A DNA stretch of 64,000 bases from UPXZ01 sp964634605 (GCA_964634605.1 CAZWLJ010000001.1:124001-188000); one strand, 5' to 3'. Shown: positions 1-9,263, counted from the first letter of the stretch. The notes: generated by a model not told the origin, from the letters alone. A program made the numbers and translations.

Positions 1-2
1 AT

Positions 3-719
3 AACGCCTATTATACAGTATCCGGAGTGGTGATAGCCGAAGACAAAGAGTACACACTCGATTATCAGGGTCAGATAGAATTTACCGACATGGTTGTGCC
101 ACTACCCGAAACACTTACACACGGAGAAATCTGGTATCAGGGCGATCCTTACGGCGACGGAGTGAAAATCTATTCGATAAGACTCGGAGCTGACAACGTA
201 AGAATATCCGACTTTGCCGGAAACGGTGATGCCATGCAAATAGAGCTCTATACGCCTATTACAGCCACTACCATTATTCCCGATGGCACATACCCCATTC
301 TCGTTGACAAGGTACAGGTAAATACGGCTATCGATGGCTATTATGATTCGAACGACAAAGCGGATTACGGCACCTGGTACTACACAGCCGATGCCCTGAG
401 CGTCAACAAAGGCTCAGTTAGCATTCAGTACATGACCGGAAGTACCTACAAAGTAATATTCAACTTCACCGACGACTATTACGGATACAATTTCAGCGGT
501 ACTTACGAAGGTGAACTGGCATTCGTAAACAAAACCAATTCGCCGGTAGCAGTCAGATCGGCTGTAAGAGGTATAAACGGACAAACCAACAGTAAATCAG
601 CTGTAACAGACAGTTCAAGAGGAAGAAACGCAAGAATGGCCGGTAGCAGAACCGAACGACAGACTGAAAGAATTCAGTCAAATACCGCTGCAAAGCCATT
701 TAGAGTCGACAGAAAATAA
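3..719 (+). CDS. C-terminal part of an unrecognised, probably exported protein
   Basis: The reading frame is open from the left edge of the window, so the gene is truncated at its 5' end. The GTG at 27 is only the first possible start codon inside the window. About 239 residues are visible. They are rich in Tyr, Gly, Asp and Thr with alternating hydrophobic stretches, as in beta-rich surface proteins. The last 60 residues change character and become Arg/Ser/Asn/Thr-rich and basic. No lipobox, sorting domain or catalytic motif can be seen. A clean terminator follows and fabG starts its own transcript. I do not recognise the family and assign no function. Confidence 0.7.
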   Translation, partial: NAYYTVSGVVIAEDKEYTLDYQGQIEFTDMVVPLPETLTHGEIWYQGDPYGDGVKIYSIRLGADNVRISDFAGNGDAMQIELYTPITATTIIPDGTYPILVDKVQVNTAIDGYYDSNDKADYGTWYYTADALSVNKGSVSIQYMTGSTYKVIFNFTDDYYGYNFSGTYEGELAFVNKTNSPVAVRSAVRGINGQTNSKSAVTDSSRGRNARMAGSRTERQTERIQSNTAAKPFRVDRK

Positions 720-742
720 CAAGTACAATTTATTCAAAACCA

Positions 743-769
743 GGGAATGAACTTTCATTCCCTTTTTTT
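743..769 (+). terminator. Intrinsic terminator after the left-edge gene
   Basis: A perfect 8-bp stem (gggaatga at 743-750, tcattccc at 755-762) with a 4-nt loop is followed by a T run. It lies 24 bp after the stop codon. Confidence 0.85.
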
Positions 770-778
770 ATAAAAAAT

Positions 779-813
779 TTTGAAAAAAAATTATGCGATA
801 AGTAGTATCTTTG
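779..813 (+). promoter_or_regulatory. Bacteroidetes-type promoter of fabG
   Basis: TTTG at 779-782 and TATCTTTG at 806-813 match the -33 and -7 elements of the Bacteroidetes sigma factor. The 23-nt spacing is a little longer than the usual 19-21. The start codon lies 28 bp downstream. Confidence 0.7.
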
Positions 814-841
814 CAACTGTATAAACCAAAAAACAGAAGAT

Positions 842-1588
842 ATGAAACTTTTAGAAGGAAAAACCGCCATTGTTACCGGTGCAGCCCGCGGAATTGGTAA
901 AGCCATTGCTTTGCGCTTTGCTGCCGAAGGCTGTAATATCGCTTTTACGGATTTAGTAATCGATGATAACGGAAAAGCAACCGAAAAGGAAATTGAAGCA
1001 CTGGGCGTAAAAGCAAAAGGGTATGCCTCCAACGCCGCCTCATTCGAGGCTACTCACCAGGTAGTGGAAGAAATTGTAAAAGACTTTGGCCGGATTGATA
1101 TCCTGGTAAATAACGCCGGAATAACCAAAGATGGCCTGATGATGCGGATGAGCGAGCAGCAATGGGATGCCGTGATCACTGTGAATCTGAAATCAGCTTT
1201 TAATTTTATCCATGCCTGTACGCCGGTAATGATGAAGCAAAAATCCGGTTCAATAATCAACATGAGTTCCGTGGTAGGAGTTTCGGGTAATGCCGGACAG
1301 ACCAACTACTCTGCTTCCAAAGCCGGAATGATCGGTTTGGCAAAATCCATAGCGAAGGAACTGGGTTCACGCGGCATCAGAGCCAACGCTGTAGCTCCGG
1401 GTTTTATCGAAACTGAAATGACACATGCACTGACCGAAGAACAACGGGCTAAATGGGCCGAAACCATTCCATTACGCCGCGGAGGCTCACCCGAAGAAGT
1501 TGCCAAAGTGTGCTTATTCCTGGCATCGGACTTGTCGAGCTACGTGAGTGGTCAGGTAATCAATGTTTGCGGAGGTATGAATACGTAA
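842..1588 (+). CDS. fabG: 3-oxoacyl-[acyl-carrier-protein] reductase
   Basis: A 248-residue classical short-chain dehydrogenase. It carries the NAD(P)-binding TGAARGIG motif at residues 12-19, NNAG at 90-93, the active-site Asn115, Ser143, and the Tyr156-x-x-x-Lys160 pair. The C-terminal SGQ...GG-M ending is typical of FabG. In this family it reduces beta-ketoacyl-ACP with NADPH in each round of cytosolic fatty acid elongation. The length is normal. The gene is apparently monocistronic, with its own promoter and no close partner, and is not in a fab cluster. A paralogous SDR with another substrate cannot be fully excluded, but similarity to FabG is strong throughout. Confidence 0.93.
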   Translation: MKLLEGKTAIVTGAARGIGKAIALRFAAEGCNIAFTDLVIDDNGKATEKEIEALGVKAKGYASNAASFEATHQVVEEIVKDFGRIDILVNNAGITKDGLMMRMSEQQWDAVITVNLKSAFNFIHACTPVMMKQKSGSIINMSSVVGVSGNAGQTNYSASKAGMIGLAKSIAKELGSRGIRANAVAPGFIETEMTHALTEEQRAKWAETIPLRRGGSPEEVAKVCLFLASDLSSYVSGQVINVCGGMNT

Positions 1589-1657
1589 GAAACGAAAAGT
1601 TTCGGGATGAAACATACGGATTAAATTTGGATTTTTGCAAAATTTACAGACAAAATA

Positions 1658-1688
1658 TTTGCAGGCTAAACAAATTTGACTAACTTTG
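1658..1688 (+). promoter_or_regulatory. Promoter of rpmH
   Basis: TTTG at 1658-1661 and TAACTTTG at 1681-1688 are separated by exactly 19 nt, an ideal Bacteroidetes promoter. The sequence after the -7 box, GCAGTCC, is shared with the lysS and rplM promoters in this window. Confidence 0.88.
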
Positions 1689-1727
1689 CAGTCCGAAAAG
1701 AAAAATCAATAATAATACAGAATAGCA

Positions 1728-1886
1728 ATGAAAAGGACATTTCAACCTTCAAACAGAAAAAGAAGGAATAAACACGGATTTCGCGAAAGAATGGCAACTG
1801 CAAACGGTCGCAGAGTATTAGCTGCTCGTCGTGCAAAAGGTAGAGCCAAACTGACAGTTGCTGATGAAGGTCGTCATAAATTCTAA
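1728..1886 (+). CDS. rpmH: 50S ribosomal protein L34
   Basis: A 52-residue, strongly basic protein beginning MKRTFQPSNRKRRNKHGF, the L34 signature, with GRRVLAARRAKGRAKL in the second half. L34 is a small rRNA-binding protein of the large subunit. In many bacteria rpmH lies near dnaA/rnpA/yidC; here it stands alone between fabG and a convergent ABC transporter gene, with its own promoter and terminator. Confidence 0.98.
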   Translation: MKRTFQPSNRKRRNKHGFRERMATANGRRVLAARRAKGRAKLTVADEGRHKF

Positions 1887-1911
1887 TTCATCGCACATTC
1901 AGTCCGAACAT

Positions 1912-1947
1912 AAAAAAATCAGAATCTTTGCAGATTCTGATTTTTTT
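1912..1947. terminator. Bidirectional terminator between rpmH and the ABC permease gene
   Basis: A 16-bp stem (A-rich arm 1912-1927, T-rich arm 1932-1947) with a TTGC loop has an A run on one side and a T run on the other. It can end both the rpmH transcript and the converging ABC transporter transcript. Confidence 0.88.
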
Positions 1948-1951
1948 GTTT

Positions 1952-3286
1952 CTATTTCACTCTTATCCATTTCCAGATTTCTTTCCAGCTCACCTTCTTA
2001 CCATACATAAGGATTCCTGTCCGGTATATTTTTCCGGCTACCCAGGTGGAAGTAATAAATGTTCCGATAAGTAAAGCCAATGAAAGCAGGATTTGCCAGA
2101 AAGGCACATCATAGGGAATACGAGCCATCATCACCACGGGCGAAGTAAAAGGAATGATTGAGCCCCAGAAAGCAAGCGCACTATCGGGACTTTGAGCAGC
2201 GTATATGCCGATAAAAATCGAGAAAATGATGGGAAGCGTTATGGGCATGGAAAATTGCTGGGTATCTGTTTCATTATCAACAGCCGAACCAATGGCAGCA
2301 AAAAGCGAAGCATAAAGCAGATATCCTCCCAGAAAATAAACTATAAACAGCACTGCAACCTTAATAAAATCAAAACCTGAAAGCATGCTGAAAACCTGCT
2401 GAATCATTTCGGATGAATTGGCATCGGCCGAAACCGCCTGGCCCATTTGCATCGTTCCGGACATGGATGAAGCTCCAAAATCCTGACCAAAAACAGCTGT
2501 ACCTGCTCCACTCAGAATAAGGGTGAAAACAATCCAGATGGTAAACTGAGTGAGACCGACCATGGCAATACCAATTATTTTCCCCATCATCAGTTCGAAT
2601 GGCTTCACCGACGACACAATGACTTCGACAATACGGCTTGTTTTCTCCTGTAACACTCCCGACATTACTTGTGAGCCGTATGACATAATGAACATGTAAA
2701 TCAGGAAAGCAGCTATCATACCTATAATCAGAGCCATTTCGGCAGAACCTTCCTTCTGGTTACCTGATTCGTCCCACTTGATTGTGGCAATATCAATGCT
2801 GGATTTGGCCGATTCAATTTTTTCTTTCAAATCCGGTATGTTGTATGATGCTAATTTCCTGTCGCGCACGAAGTTATTCAGCTCGTTATTCAGATAAGTT
2901 TTCAGTTCCATGTTAATCTGCTTTTCAGAATAAACCGTGACCGATTTCGGATTTGTCATCAAATCGTCAGATACATACAGAAGAGCCGTCAGTTCGACCG
3001 GCTTTCCATTTTTGCTTTCCGAATGCTCTTTTCTGAACTCTTCAATGGGCATGTCTGAAAACACAAAGGTATATTGCTCGTTGCTTTTCAGCACGTCATG
3101 AAGTAATCCTGTTTTATCGATTACCACAATGTTTTTTATCGTTTCGTCTTTCATTGTGGATATCCACATGGGCAGTATTATCATGGCCGCCATGAAGATT
3201 GGAGTAAGAAAAGTAAGCAACAAAAAAGATTTTTTCATTACCCGAGAGGTATATTCTCTCTGAATTATTATCCCTATTTTACTCAT
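1952..3286 (-). CDS. ABC-2 type exporter permease (NatB-like)
   Basis: A 444-residue membrane protein. One N-terminal membrane segment (about residues 18-42) is followed by a roughly 130-residue external domain. At least five further membrane segments run from about residue 180 to near the C-terminus. The sequence EKTSRIVEVIVSSVKP...MMGK after the second segment is the hallmark of ABC-2/NatB permeases. The gene lies 92 bp downstream of an ATPase gene on the same strand, and together they form an exporter. NatAB pairs export sodium or other cations in Bacillus; the substrate here is unknown. It is probably the last gene of its unit, before the bidirectional terminator. Confidence 0.85.
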   Translation of the reverse strand: MSKIGIIIQREYTSRVMKKSFLLLTFLTPIFMAAMIILPMWISTMKDETIKNIVVIDKTGLLHDVLKSNEQYTFVFSDMPIEEFRKEHSESKNGKPVELTALLYVSDDLMTNPKSVTVYSEKQINMELKTYLNNELNNFVRDRKLASYNIPDLKEKIESAKSSIDIATIKWDESGNQKEGSAEMALIIGMIAAFLIYMFIMSYGSQVMSGVLQEKTSRIVEVIVSSVKPFELMMGKIIGIAMVGLTQFTIWIVFTLILSGAGTAVFGQDFGASSMSGTMQMGQAVSADANSSEMIQQVFSMLSGFDFIKVAVLFIVYFLGGYLLYASLFAAIGSAVDNETDTQQFSMPITLPIIFSIFIGIYAAQSPDSALAFWGSIIPFTSPVVMMARIPYDVPFWQILLSLALLIGTFITSTWVAGKIYRTGILMYGKKVSWKEIWKWIRVK

Positions 3287-3378
3287 TATTAATTATTTAC
3301 ATGATTAAACTAAAAAAGCCAGTTTTCCAGTTTTCCGGCTTCCCGTCTTTATATTCTGAATGTCTGTGTACTGCGGTT

Positions 3379-4281
3379 CTATTTATCTTTCGTAACCGTT
3401 CTGATAAAAATATCGTTCATTGTTGGCAGCAATTCTTCGAATGAATATATTTTGGTTTGGGCTATTATTTCCCGAAGTATTTCATTGTTTGATTTGCCGT
3501 TTTTGCTTTTCAGTACGGTTTCAATCGTGTTGTTTTTCCTGGTTTGCGATATTATCTCCACGTTATTATCAAACATTATCTCATCAGCAGTTTTCACAAA
3601 AATGCCATCTGAAGCGTATGCCGACCTTATCTCGGCCACATTTCCCTGCAATACGATTTTAGATTTATTGACCAGCGAGATGTTCTCGCACAGTTCTTCA
3701 ACCGATTCCATATTATGAGTCGAAAAAATAATGGTTGCTCCCTTGTCGCGCAGTTCGAGGATTTCGCGTTTCAGCAGGTCTGTGTTCACGGGATCGAAAC
3801 CACTGAACGGCTCGTCGAATATCAGTAAATCAGGCTGATGCAAAATAGTAGTAATGAATTGTACTTTTTGTGCCATTCCTTTCGAGAGTTCTTCCACTTT
3901 TTTGTTCCACCAGTCCTGTATTTCGAATTTTTCAAACCAGTACTTCAACATTTTCAGGGCATCAGCCCTGGTCATTCCTTTGAGCCGGGCAAGGTAGACA
4001 GCCTGCTCTCCCACTTTCATTTTCTTGTACAGTCCGCGTTCTTCGGGCAAGTAACCGATATTGCGTACGTCATCCGGATGCAGTTTTCGGCCGTTGAGCA
4101 ACACTTCTCCGCTATCAGGTGCCGTAATGCAGTTGATAATCCGGATAAGGGTGGTTTTACCGGCTCCGTTAGGCCCGAGCAATCCATAGATAGTTCCTTT
4201 GGGTATATCCAGACTCACTCCGTCAAGCGCCCTGTGTCCGGAATATTGCTTTACTACGTCTCTTACTTCTATTAATTTCAA
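3379..4281 (-). CDS. ABC transporter ATP-binding protein (NatA-like)
   Basis: A 300-residue cytosolic ATPase with Walker A GPNGAGKTT near residue 37, ABC signature LSKGMAQK near 133, Walker B LLIFDEP near 155 and a switch histidine in STHNMES. A C-terminal extension of about 80 residues resembles the DUF4162-type tail common in NatA/YhaQ-like ATPases. It powers the ABC-2 permease encoded immediately downstream. It lies 58 bp downstream of radC on the same strand and may be cotranscribed with it. The substrate cannot be deduced. Confidence 0.9.
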   Translation of the reverse strand: MKLIEVRDVVKQYSGHRALDGVSLDIPKGTIYGLLGPNGAGKTTLIRIINCITAPDSGEVLLNGRKLHPDDVRNIGYLPEERGLYKKMKVGEQAVYLARLKGMTRADALKMLKYWFEKFEIQDWWNKKVEELSKGMAQKVQFITTILHQPDLLIFDEPFSGFDPVNTDLLKREILELRDKGATIIFSTHNMESVEELCENISLVNKSKIVLQGNVAEIRSAYASDGIFVKTADEIMFDNNVEIISQTRKNNTIETVLKSKNGKSNNEILREIIAQTKIYSFEELLPTMNDIFIRTVTKDK

Positions 4282-4339
4282 TTTCGTATGCTTGTTAATT
4301 GTTTGATTTATTCAAAACAGTTTATTTCAGGCTTTTCCA

Positions 4340-5044
4340 TTACATTTTACCTTCATCGGCAAAACTGTAGTACCTGCCTCCGGCAATAATGATGTGGTCC
4401 AGAAACCGTATGCCAACCGCATCGCAACCTGTTTTAATCCTTTGAGTGATGTTTATATCTTCACGGCTTGGATAATTTTCGCCCGAGGGATGATTGTGTG
4501 CAACAGCTACTGCATGAGCCGAACGTTCCAGCGCCATCCGAAGCATCATTGGCACATCCACTACAGTCTGTCTCATTCCGCCCTGTGTCAGTCTTTTGAT
4601 TTCAAGCACTTTATTAGCGCCATTCATAAATGCCACCCAAAATTCCTCATGATTCAAATCGAGTAAAACGGGTTCAAAGATTTCAGCCAATTCGCAGCTT
4701 TCTGATATTTTTTTCCTGTTGATTGCTTCGCTGGTTTTTCGCCTTTTCCCTATTTCCAGTGCTGCTATAATGCTTATGGCTTTTGCTTCTCCTATTCCCT
4801 TGTATTTTTCGAGGTCTGTCACATTCAGCCGGGCTAATTCATTCAGGCTGTTATGATTATCTCCGAGAATGCGTTTGCAGAGTTCCACCGCACTTTCGTC
4901 AGTATTGCCCGATCCAATCAGAATTGCAAGCAGTTCAGCATCCGACAATACCGCAGATCCTTTATGGAGGAGCTTTTCGCGTGGTCGGTCATCCTCAGCC
5001 CAGTTTGGTATAGTCAGGCGCTTGTCGGTTTCTTTTTTTTCCAT
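4340..5044 (-). CDS. radC: RadC family (JAB/JAMM domain) protein
   Basis: A 234-residue RadC homologue. The N-terminal part carries a helix-hairpin-helix (GIGEAKAISIIAALEIG, about residues 77-93). The C-terminal JAMM-type metal site is in VAVAHNHPSGENYPSREDI (His-x-His...Asp). RadC was once linked to DNA repair, but its activity is still unclear. Its start codon directly follows the stop codon of the LOG-family gene (5045/5044), which indicates cotranscription with that gene. Confidence 0.92.
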   Translation of the reverse strand: MEKKETDKRLTIPNWAEDDRPREKLLHKGSAVLSDAELLAILIGSGNTDESAVELCKRILGDNHNSLNELARLNVTDLEKYKGIGEAKAISIIAALEIGKRRKTSEAINRKKISESCELAEIFEPVLLDLNHEEFWVAFMNGANKVLEIKRLTQGGMRQTVVDVPMMLRMALERSAHAVAVAHNHPSGENYPSREDINITQRIKTGCDAVGIRFLDHIIIAGGRYYSFADEGKM

Positions 5045-6151
5045 CTATTTATCGGATAAATGATTTATAATCGCTTCATTTTCATCGTGTATACTCAAAT
5101 CTATCGTGTTTAGCTTTCCATTTTCCATCAATAATCTTACAAGCGGGAAAACGGGAAATTCTTCGGTCCAGTATTTTTTCCCCAGAAAAATCATAGGGCT
5201 TGCATACCCATAGCTTTGGTAATGGTTTTGTGCTAAGTCCATAAAAAACTCCTGTAAGGTTCCGGCGCTTCCGGGTGTAAATATTACTCCTCCCTTGGCT
5301 ATTGCAAGGAGTCCTTCTTCGCGGAGACTATTCTCAAATAACTTGGCTATATGTGTTGCAAAAGGGGTGGAAAGCTCATGACCGTAAAGCCATGTGGGAA
5401 TTCCGAGACTTTTAAATTTTGGATCAGGATATTTTTCAATAACCATACAGGCTGTTTTGAGCCAATCCGGATGAGAATACAATGGCGCAGGCAGAAGCAT
5501 TTTTACGGCATCTGTCAGTTCGTTTTCATCTTTCCCAGCAAACCAGGCTCCGAGGTGCGTAGCTTCCATAGCTCCCGGGCCACCACCTGAAGCCATCAGA
5601 TAGCCGTTTTCGGTAAGCGTTTTTGCCAGTCTGGCAGTTTGCATAAAAAGCGGCTTATCACGCCTGAGCTTATGACCACCCATGACAGCCACTACCTTAC
5701 GCTCGTCGTAAGCAGCCAGAAATTCATGTTTGGCGTCGTTAATTGAATGATCGTGCAACGAACGGGCAAGCGTTTCGCTGATATCCCTGGCTTCCGAACC
5801 GCCCATTTTTTTATAATAATCATACACGATCTTATCCGGTGTATTAAAATAGGTTTCGGGCTTCCGGTAGTCGTATCCCGCGTAGAGTTTGTCTTTGTTG
5901 TACAATCCCGAGGGATAAACGCTGAAAGGAACATTCAGACCCGGAAAAATGTAATTTCCGGGATAGAGATACCTGGTCAGTTTTCCTGACATCTCGCAAT
6001 CCAGAAAAATACAGTTTTTAACAGGTATATTCATCAAATTTTCTTCTGATGGATTCAAATCCAGTTCCTGGAAAACAAGATTCGAGAGTTTTCCTGTTTT
6101 CAGTTCCTGAAGCAACATTTCCTGTGTCTTAATTTTTCGCATAAAAGTCAT
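5045..6151 (-). CDS. LOG-family Rossmann-fold protein (nucleoside monophosphate phosphoribohydrolase-like)
   Basis: A 368-residue protein. The LOG family motifs are present: GGGPGAMEATHLGA near residue 185 and PGSAGTLQEFF near residue 300, equivalent to the usual PGGxGTxxE with Ser in place of the second Gly. LOG enzymes cleave the N-glycosidic bond of (cytokinin) nucleoside monophosphates. This member is about twice the size of plant-type LOG and has a 130-residue N-terminal extension, as in the long LOG/YgdH-like group. The first Met is used; Met4 is an equally possible start. It abuts radC and follows gldB by 35 bp. Confidence 0.8.
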   Translation of the reverse strand: MTFMRKIKTQEMLLQELKTGKLSNLVFQELDLNPSEENLMNIPVKNCIFLDCEMSGKLTRYLYPGNYIFPGLNVPFSVYPSGLYNKDKLYAGYDYRKPETYFNTPDKIVYDYYKKMGGSEARDISETLARSLHDHSINDAKHEFLAAYDERKVVAVMGGHKLRRDKPLFMQTARLAKTLTENGYLMASGGGPGAMEATHLGAWFAGKDENELTDAVKMLLPAPLYSHPDWLKTACMVIEKYPDPKFKSLGIPTWLYGHELSTPFATHIAKLFENSLREEGLLAIAKGGVIFTPGSAGTLQEFFMDLAQNHYQSYGYASPMIFLGKKYWTEEFPVFPLVRLLMENGKLNTIDLSIHDENEAIINHLSDK

Positions 6152-6185
6152 TTTTTTTAAGAAAAAAACGCATTAGAAAATCAGT

Positions 6186-7196
6186 TCAGGGCCTGTAGCC
6201 CGATTCCTCCAGAAGTGTCTGATATTCATTTAGTTGCATAAGTTGCTGCAGTGTAACGTCTTTGTTTCTGTTCATATAACTTTTCACTATTCTCATTCCC
6301 ACCCACGTACCAAGCCGCCCGGGCGATTCCTGCGAAATCCGGGATGTAAAAGGTGCATCGTTCAGATACTGTCGGATAAGCGGATAATCGGAAGAGAACA
6401 GGTGTTTCTGCGAGACAATGATTTTCCATATATCACTTTCGTATTCTTCAGCCCAGTTCCATTGTTCCGAAGTATATCCTATTATTTCCTGTTCGGTTCG
6501 TCCGGGCATAAAAACGGACAGAAGATACATCACCTTACCACGATGCAACATATTGTCTAACAACCTGTTATCTTTGCTGTCGAAACGAAAATAATTAAAA
6601 AGCAGCGCCGAAACCAGATCAACAGCCAGATTCTGCGGATTCATATTCTGTAATTGATAATCATACACTGCCGATTTGTAAAGTTGGTAATCCGAACCTA
6701 AATAATAATCACTGCCGATACCAATAAATTTCATACGGTCGTCAGTTATCAACTGACGGTTCAGTCCGGATACGAAGAAATACACTTCTGGTTTTGGCAG
6801 GTTCGGGAAATAATACGCAAGATAGGTATATGCATCAGATATTTCTTTTTCGGTATCTGACACGTTTTTAAATACGTCCATTACCTTCCGGTTGAGTTCT
6901 TTCACCTGCGGAAACAGAATGAAGTTTTTCAGATTCCGGGCCACAGAAATGGTATCTACAGGTGACACAGTATCGATATTATTTATAAATGATTTCAGAA
7001 AATCAGGATACCTGTCATACAGGTTTTTTACTGAATTTGTCATATCCAGCGTATCCAGACTTATTAAACAGCTGTCGAAGCGATGAATTTTCACAGAGGT
7101 TCTGTTGACTGATGTGTCGATGCTGAAGCGGTCCTTTGGCTGGCACGAACAAAAGAAAGAAACAGCAAGTAAAGCGAAAAATATATTTTTTGACAT
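6186..7196 (-). CDS. gldB: Gliding motility lipoprotein GldB-like
   Basis: About 336 residues from the ATG at 7196. An upstream in-frame ATG at 7208 would only add four residues. A hydrophobic signal ends in FFCSC, giving a lipidated Cys at about residue 16 or 18. The body matches the GldB family (DUF2268-related): a PDFLKSFI segment, an AYYFPNLPKPEVYFF segment and a C-terminal GTWVGMRIVKSYM motif. GldB is a membrane-anchored protein required for gliding in Flavobacterium, but homologues occur in many non-gliding Bacteroidales, where the role is unclear. It heads the gldB-LOG-radC run. Its -7 box (7238-7245) lies inside the terminator hairpin of yidC. Confidence 0.82.
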   Translation of the reverse strand: MSKNIFFALLAVSFFCSCQPKDRFSIDTSVNRTSVKIHRFDSCLISLDTLDMTNSVKNLYDRYPDFLKSFINNIDTVSPVDTISVARNLKNFILFPQVKELNRKVMDVFKNVSDTEKEISDAYTYLAYYFPNLPKPEVYFFVSGLNRQLITDDRMKFIGIGSDYYLGSDYQLYKSAVYDYQLQNMNPQNLAVDLVSALLFNYFRFDSKDNRLLDNMLHRGKVMYLLSVFMPGRTEQEIIGYTSEQWNWAEEYESDIWKIIVSQKHLFSSDYPLIRQYLNDAPFTSRISQESPGRLGTWVGMRIVKSYMNRNKDVTLQQLMQLNEYQTLLEESGYRP

Positions 7197-7217
7197 ACAC
7201 GAAATCACTTTTTCAAT

Positions 7218-7272
7218 AAAAAAACCGCAAAGATTTACAAAGTTATAAAATTTTCTCTGTAATTCTTTGCGG
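7218..7272 (-). terminator. Intrinsic terminator of yidC
   Basis: On the minus strand a 9-bp GC-containing stem (CCGCAAAGA / TCTTTGCGG) extends past one mismatch by five more pairs. A seven-T run follows. It lies 53 bp after the yidC stop codon. Confidence 0.85.
7238..7245 (-). promoter_or_regulatory. Putative -7 element for gldB
   Basis: TAACTTTG read on the minus strand, 42 bp before the gldB ATG. It sits in the distal part of the yidC terminator hairpin. No convincing -33 TTTG is seen at the right distance. Confidence 0.4.
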
Positions 7273-7325
7273 AGATACTGATTTTTAGCCGGATATTACT
7301 TTACAGTCAGCAAACTGTATGCAAT

Positions 7326-9263
7326 TTATCTTCTTCGTTTTGCGTTTTCTCTTGCAGCTTTTTCCTGTTCGCGTTGCATCCTTTCGAGGCGTTCCATGAA
7401 ACCACCCGATTTTTTCGGTTTATTGCTGTTGGCATTCCCTCTGGCATGAAGTTGTGCGAGCAATTTTTTCTCATCAATGGTTAGTTTGATAATTTCATTC
7501 TGAATGACAGTAAACAATGATGAAAGGAAGTAATAATAGGTCAGACCGGATGCGTAGCTGTTAAACATGAAGAAAAACATAACCGGCATGAGGTACATCA
7601 TCCATTTCATCATTCCGGCTCCGGGCTGATCGGCAGATGGCTGGGTGGTTGCCATACTTAATTTTGTTGAGAAAATACTGGCTACAGTCATCAGGAGTGC
7701 AAAAAGACTGATGTGATTATCAAAAATGTTACTGATCAGCGGTATATTGCCTTTCCATGAAAGAATGGTATCATAAGCCGATAAATCGGGAGCCCAAAGG
7801 AAGCTTTGCTGGCGCAATTCGATTGCTGAGGGGAAAAAACTGAACATGGCAATGAGAAGCGGCATCTGCAGAAGCATCGGCAGACAACCACTCATGGGAC
7901 TTACTCCCACTTTATTGTAAAGCGCCATCGTAGCTTTCTGTCGTTCCATGGCTTTTTCAGCTGGAATTTTAGCGTTTATTTCATCAATCTGTGGTTTCAG
8001 CACACGCATTTTGGCACTGGACATGTATGATTTGTAACTCAGTGGGAAAAGCACTAACTTGATAATGATGGTCATGATAAGAATAATGATACCAAAACTA
8101 CCAATATACTTGCTGAGAATGTTGAACATCGGTATTACAAAATACTGGTTTACCCATCCGAAGACGAGCCAGCCAAGCGGAATGAGCTTTCGGAGTTGCA
8201 ATTTTTCTTCACCGGGTACTTTTTTGTCGTAGGCTGATAACGTTTTGAAATGGTTAGGCCCGAAATAGAACCGGAATCCGGTAGGTTCTTTTCCGGTCAG
8301 GTCAAATGGTACAGCCATGTCGGAGGCAAATGACTTTAAATATCCCGAATCTTCATTCAGAATTTCGCTGCTGAGAGTTGTTCCCGTGAATGACTTGTCG
8401 GCAATGAGTATGGTGCTGAAGAACTGATCTTTGAAAGCAATCCATTTTATCTGGTTATCAACATCTTTTCTGTCACTTTTCGAAGCATTGAGATTTCCCA
8501 TATCTCCGGCAAGATACCTGTAGCTGAGCGTGGAATACCTTTCTTCGAACGAGCGGCCTTTTTCCTGTTGTCTGATGTCCGATTTCCAGTTCATTTCAAG
8601 CAGGTTTATCGACATGGGCATCACCTCGTTCATCCGGGTGGCTTTCACATCATATTTAACCATATAATCGGCAGCGGGCAAATTATAGATGAAATCAACA
8701 TATGCTCCGGGGTTGTTGGTTTTCAATCGCAGAGTCAGAGTTTGGTTTCCCTTGCTGTCTTTTACCACATCACCGCTTTGTTCGAAAAACAAATCGGATG
8801 AATTGATCACACGGTTGTTGTTGGTGGTAAGCACGAAGTTGAAATTGCTTTCGTTTTTATCAAAAAGTATCAAAGGTTTGTCGTCCTGCGCCTTGAATTT
8901 TTTCAGTTCAGCCGAATAAACCCGCCCGCCTTTATTACTCAGTACCAGCTTCAGCACTTCATTTTCGAGTGTATAGAATTTTTCTTCACCGAAAGCCGAC
9001 ACGCTGAAATCACCGTATGCGTCAGACCTGAGAGTCATTGCCGCAGAATCATTCAGTAAAGCTGCCGAATCTGACTTTGACTCAAGCATCTTAGCCGAAT
9101 CCTGCTTCATTTGGGTATCCAACTGTTGCTGCTGAACTAAGGCGATTGAATCTGTGTATCTTTTTCTTTGTGCAATTTCCTCTTCCGACGGCTTGCTAAG
9201 CCAGGTGAAACCAACTATGATTGCTGCAATCAAAAGAAATCCTATAATTGTATTCTTATCCAT
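7326..9263 (-). CDS. yidC: Membrane protein insertase YidC
   Basis: A 645-residue inner-membrane insertase of the long Gram-negative type. It has an N-terminal anchor (about residues 5-22), a large periplasmic P1 domain (about 60-350), and a conserved Oxa1/YidC core of five membrane segments from about 370 to 600. The core includes the YNKVGVSPMSGCLPMLLQMP stretch. The C-terminal tail is strongly basic. YidC inserts membrane proteins alone or with SecYEG. It has a strong terminator downstream. No other gene is on the same strand closely upstream. Confidence 0.97.
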   Translation of the reverse strand: MDKNTIIGFLLIAAIIVGFTWLSKPSEEEIAQRKRYTDSIALVQQQQLDTQMKQDSAKMLESKSDSAALLNDSAAMTLRSDAYGDFSVSAFGEEKFYTLENEVLKLVLSNKGGRVYSAELKKFKAQDDKPLILFDKNESNFNFVLTTNNNRVINSSDLFFEQSGDVVKDSKGNQTLTLRLKTNNPGAYVDFIYNLPAADYMVKYDVKATRMNEVMPMSINLLEMNWKSDIRQQEKGRSFEERYSTLSYRYLAGDMGNLNASKSDRKDVDNQIKWIAFKDQFFSTILIADKSFTGTTLSSEILNEDSGYLKSFASDMAVPFDLTGKEPTGFRFYFGPNHFKTLSAYDKKVPGEEKLQLRKLIPLGWLVFGWVNQYFVIPMFNILSKYIGSFGIIILIMTIIIKLVLFPLSYKSYMSSAKMRVLKPQIDEINAKIPAEKAMERQKATMALYNKVGVSPMSGCLPMLLQMPLLIAMFSFFPSAIELRQQSFLWAPDLSAYDTILSWKGNIPLISNIFDNHISLFALLMTVASIFSTKLSMATTQPSADQPGAGMMKWMMYLMPVMFFFMFNSYASGLTYYYFLSSLFTVIQNEIIKLTIDEKKLLAQLHARGNANSNKPKKSGGFMERLERMQREQEKAARENAKRRR

